Positions 33,797-35,835 of a stretch of DNA of 35,835 bases are shown here, one piece after another. The notes under the pieces were generated by a model. It did not search any database and had not been told where the DNA came from. It saw only the letters and a program-made list of their open reading frames with translations. The stretch is from positions 1 through 35,835 of the forward strand of contig JAYMTF010000463.1 in NCBI GenBank assembly GCA_036897485.1, given 5' to 3'. The translations under genes were made by a program, and so were the position numbers. This stretch comes from Pelargonium nanum. Lineage: Eukaryota > Streptophyta > Magnoliopsida > Geraniales > Geraniaceae. Each line of letters starts with the position of its first letter. Positions within the stretch are counted from its first letter, which is position 1.

Positions 33797-35694
33797 CTAG
33801 AGTTTAGATTCGTTCAGTTCCTGCTCCTCGTTCATCCTCTGAAGCAGCTTCTGTTTCACTTTCTCGAAGGCAAGTCCTAAGTTGTTTAGCTGCAAATTCA
33901 TTCAGCACTTCAGTTTCTAGTGTAGTTGATCCAAAATCATCATTTAATCCGAAGCCATCTTTAGAGTATATGAAGATGCAACAGTCCCATACCTCTTGTT
34001 TGGCAAATCTATTATGGATGAATAACCCGCTAAATAGATCATAGCTATCTTTCTCTGTGCTCTCTTTCTGCAAATGTAAGTGCATTTTTTCACTCAGTAT
34101 CGTTCTCTTGTCGAGGACAAGACCGGGAAAAGGAGCAACACAGTAGTAAAAGCCAAATATAGGCTGTTGAGAGTTTAGCATACCAGTTGAATGAGTTTCT
34201 CAAAGCCCTTTGTGTCTATAGGTGTAGATCTGATCTCCATTTCTGATAAGGTCCTGTGGGAGAAAAGAAAGTTAAGTCTTAGCTATCAAACTCATTAGCA
34301 TTTCTATATGTAGTGTTCCGAGATAATTTGGCAGGTCAGAATTGTTTCACCTGCCAATGGTGTGTGTAAGAAATTGGGTCTTAGCTGCCAACTTATCATG
34401 TTCTTCACACGACATTTCCAGCATTCTGCAACCCTGTGTCCATAATACAGTTTGTGAAAATAAGATCTTAGGTCTAAGCACATAGAAACGGCAAATGGAT
34501 GAGAAAACTACAAAATATTTCATGCTGTCTTGTGCTTGAAAATGATGTAAGTTGAACGGTAGATAAGAACAGCCTATGTTGTAGCTAGATAAGCTCTTAT
34601 TTGGTAGTGGTTTCAACTTTCAAGGTGCCTAGATGTGGCATGTAACGTGAGATGCAAAATTCAAGGGAAAGATAAATTTGATGCGTCTGATCTAGGTTAC
34701 TTGGGTGGTCTATTTAGCGAGGGTGGGCTAGAATACACGAATTTCCTACCTTGGTGGCTCTTCATGTCACAAAACAGCGACCTTAGAGTTGCGTCATGGC
34801 AGCAAGGTGGAGACTGGTCCTAAAATTATAGGTCCAGCTAAGCTAGCCATTTATCTTAAATGGACCCTTTGACATTTACATGTTACTAAAGACTTCTCCT
34901 AAGACACTTTTAGATTCTTGAACATATTCATGTTCATGTAGAAACAACTATGTTTCAGGATTGATAATAGACAGTTTTTGAACTGAAGGTACAGAAAACC
35001 ACCTCTTTTTCGAAGATTTGGAGGAAGCTTGAGCAAGTGGCTTCATCCCGTATCCGAACTCTCTCGTGCATAAAGCTCAAACCTCTCCACCCATCTCTCC
35101 CACTCTCCGGCCCGAACATGGGGTGAGTGCAAAGCACATCTACTCCCTCCGGCAATACCTCAACAATCCAACAATCCAAATCAAACAACCCAAATCTTAG
35201 TTCTTTGGAAAAAAAGAACATTTATCTTCACAAATTTAGAAAAATGAGAGACCAATACACATACTTGGAGCAGAACATTTCTAGGGTACTCTTTGACAGA
35301 GAGCACATCAACAAACAGAGTCGATGGCTTGAGGGAACGGAGCGAGTCCATTGGCATCGACTTGAGCACCATTGGCAACGATAGTATTGATGTGCATATG
35401 ATTATCACATCGTTTCCGGATTCCAGAAATGTCTTCACTTCACTGACACAAATTGTAATTACAATATCAGCGAGTGCAAAGCATTTGGTAGAGTCTTAGA
35501 TTTAGTTACCTGAAAAAGGAGATGCCCAAATGAGAGCAGAGGTCGGAGTAATCAGTACGAGAAGTGGCACTCAAGTTGTGGCCTTGTTTGATCATGGTTT
35601 TGGCCAAGAACTGTCCGAAGGGGCCGAAACCAACTATGCCGATTTTGAGATTGGACGGTGGTCGCGACGAGGAAGACGGAGACGGAGCAGACAT
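33797..35694 (-). CDS. Arogenate/prephenate dehydrogenase, short form without transit peptide
   Basis: Seven exons in transcript order: 35694-35510, 35442-35265, 35158-35003, 34433-34351, 34253-34184, 34067-33993, 33889-33797; 279 residues, consistent phases. It catalyses the NADP-linked oxidative decarboxylation of arogenate (or prephenate) in tyrosine synthesis. The Rossmann motif GIVGFGPFG lies at 19-27, only 18 residues from the start. VIIICTSI, LFVDVLSVKEYP, THPMFGPESGRDGW (132-145), SCEEHDKLAAKTQFLTHTIGR and DSYDLFSGLFIHNRFAKQE follow in the order expected of plant TyrA proteins. A Lys/Gln-rich helix ends the protein. The ATG at 35694 is the first in its frame after an in-frame TAA at 35793-35791, so no plastid transit peptide can be encoded in this exon. 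Asp231, before SYDL, is likely the position that separates arogenate users (Asp) from prephenate users (Asn), which favours arogenate. Canonical plastid ADHs are longer; this matches the cytosolic, noncanonical class. Confidence 0.9.
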
Positions 35695-35835
35695 GTTGCG
35701 AGGAAAACGAGAATGGAAGGAGTTTTTTTTTTTTCCGTCGGAGGCTATAAATAACGGTGCGACATTGAGAGTTGAGACCGCCAATTTATTTTACTTTTGA
35801 CGAATCTATATATATATATAAAGCAACACCCTCTT
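35695..35835 (-). other. 5' leader and promoter edge of the arogenate dehydrogenase gene
   Basis: This holds the short untranslated leader, the in-frame TAA at 35793-35791 and the TA-rich tract. The promoter is cut off by the window end. Confidence 0.6.
35806..35821 (-). promoter_or_regulatory. Probable TATA tract of the arogenate dehydrogenase gene
   Basis: On the gene's strand the sequence reads TTTATATATATATATAGA, about 112-127 bases before the start codon. That spacing suits a TATA box with a leader of about 80-90 bases. It could also be only a TA microsatellite. Confidence 0.45.

Noticed and set aside
35695..35784. Extension of the dehydrogenase N-terminus to 35784
   Set aside because: It would need a TTG start and is bounded by an in-frame TAA three codons before; it does not look like a transit peptide.
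1..35835. A new defence, biosynthetic or mobile multi-gene system
   Set aside because: The six genes are ordinary plant families in separate transcription units; nothing indicates a coordinated undescribed system.

Overview
The window is nuclear DNA from a flowering plant, most likely a core eudicot. The genes have GT/AG introns, AT-rich intergenic DNA, plant-only protein families and typical plant MITE and SINE insertions. The sequence alone does not fix the species. No bacterial, organellar, viral, rRNA, true tRNA or CRISPR feature is visible. I found no new multi-gene system. The most unusual structure is a cluster of very long inverted repeats at 8.4-10.1 kb.

Six protein-coding genes can be reconstructed. 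Their exon phases and products agree at every junction. (1) 874-1521 (+): intronless PRA1 family B protein, an endomembrane Rab acceptor. (2) 4804-7254 (+): two-exon conserved plant protein of unknown function, 500 aa. (3) 10763-15929 (+): ten-exon BADC-type protein, the biotin carboxyl carrier-like subunit of plastid acetyl-CoA carboxylase that has lost its biotinyl lysine, 293 aa. (4) 16973-21934 (-), with a 5'-UTR intron reaching 23136: ten coding exons, DCD domain plus kelch repeats, 922 aa. (5) 28187-33106 (+): seven-exon RETICULATA-RELATED protein joining a ChaN-like domain to DUF3411, predicted plastid, 754 aa. (6) 33797-35694 (-): seven-exon arogenate/prephenate dehydrogenase of the short type without a transit peptide, 279 aa, tyrosine biosynthesis.

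Genes 3 and 4 are convergent, as are 5 and 6. The PRA1.B, BADC and RETICULATA-RELATED order recalls the Arabidopsis neighbourhood At3g56110-At3g56140 and its duplicate around At2g40380-At2g40400, so this looks like an old conserved block. The genes are not an operon and share no single pathway. Three plausibly act in plastid or aromatic metabolism: BADC in fatty-acid synthesis, the RETICULATA-RELATED protein in the plastid envelope, and the dehydrogenase in tyrosine supply.

The gaps hold mobile DNA. A foldback element with arms of roughly 400 bp lies at 8.38-9.21 kb, directly followed by a 0.9 kb element with TIRs of about 130 bp. A Stowaway MITE sits in BADC intron 9. A tRNA-derived SINE of the Au type with an 11-bp target-site duplication sits in RETICULATA-RELATED intron 2. 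Two further small TIR elements lie at 24.8 and 25.3 kb, and an inverted pair of LINE-like tails at 26.64-27.24 kb. Several short tandem duplications are also present.
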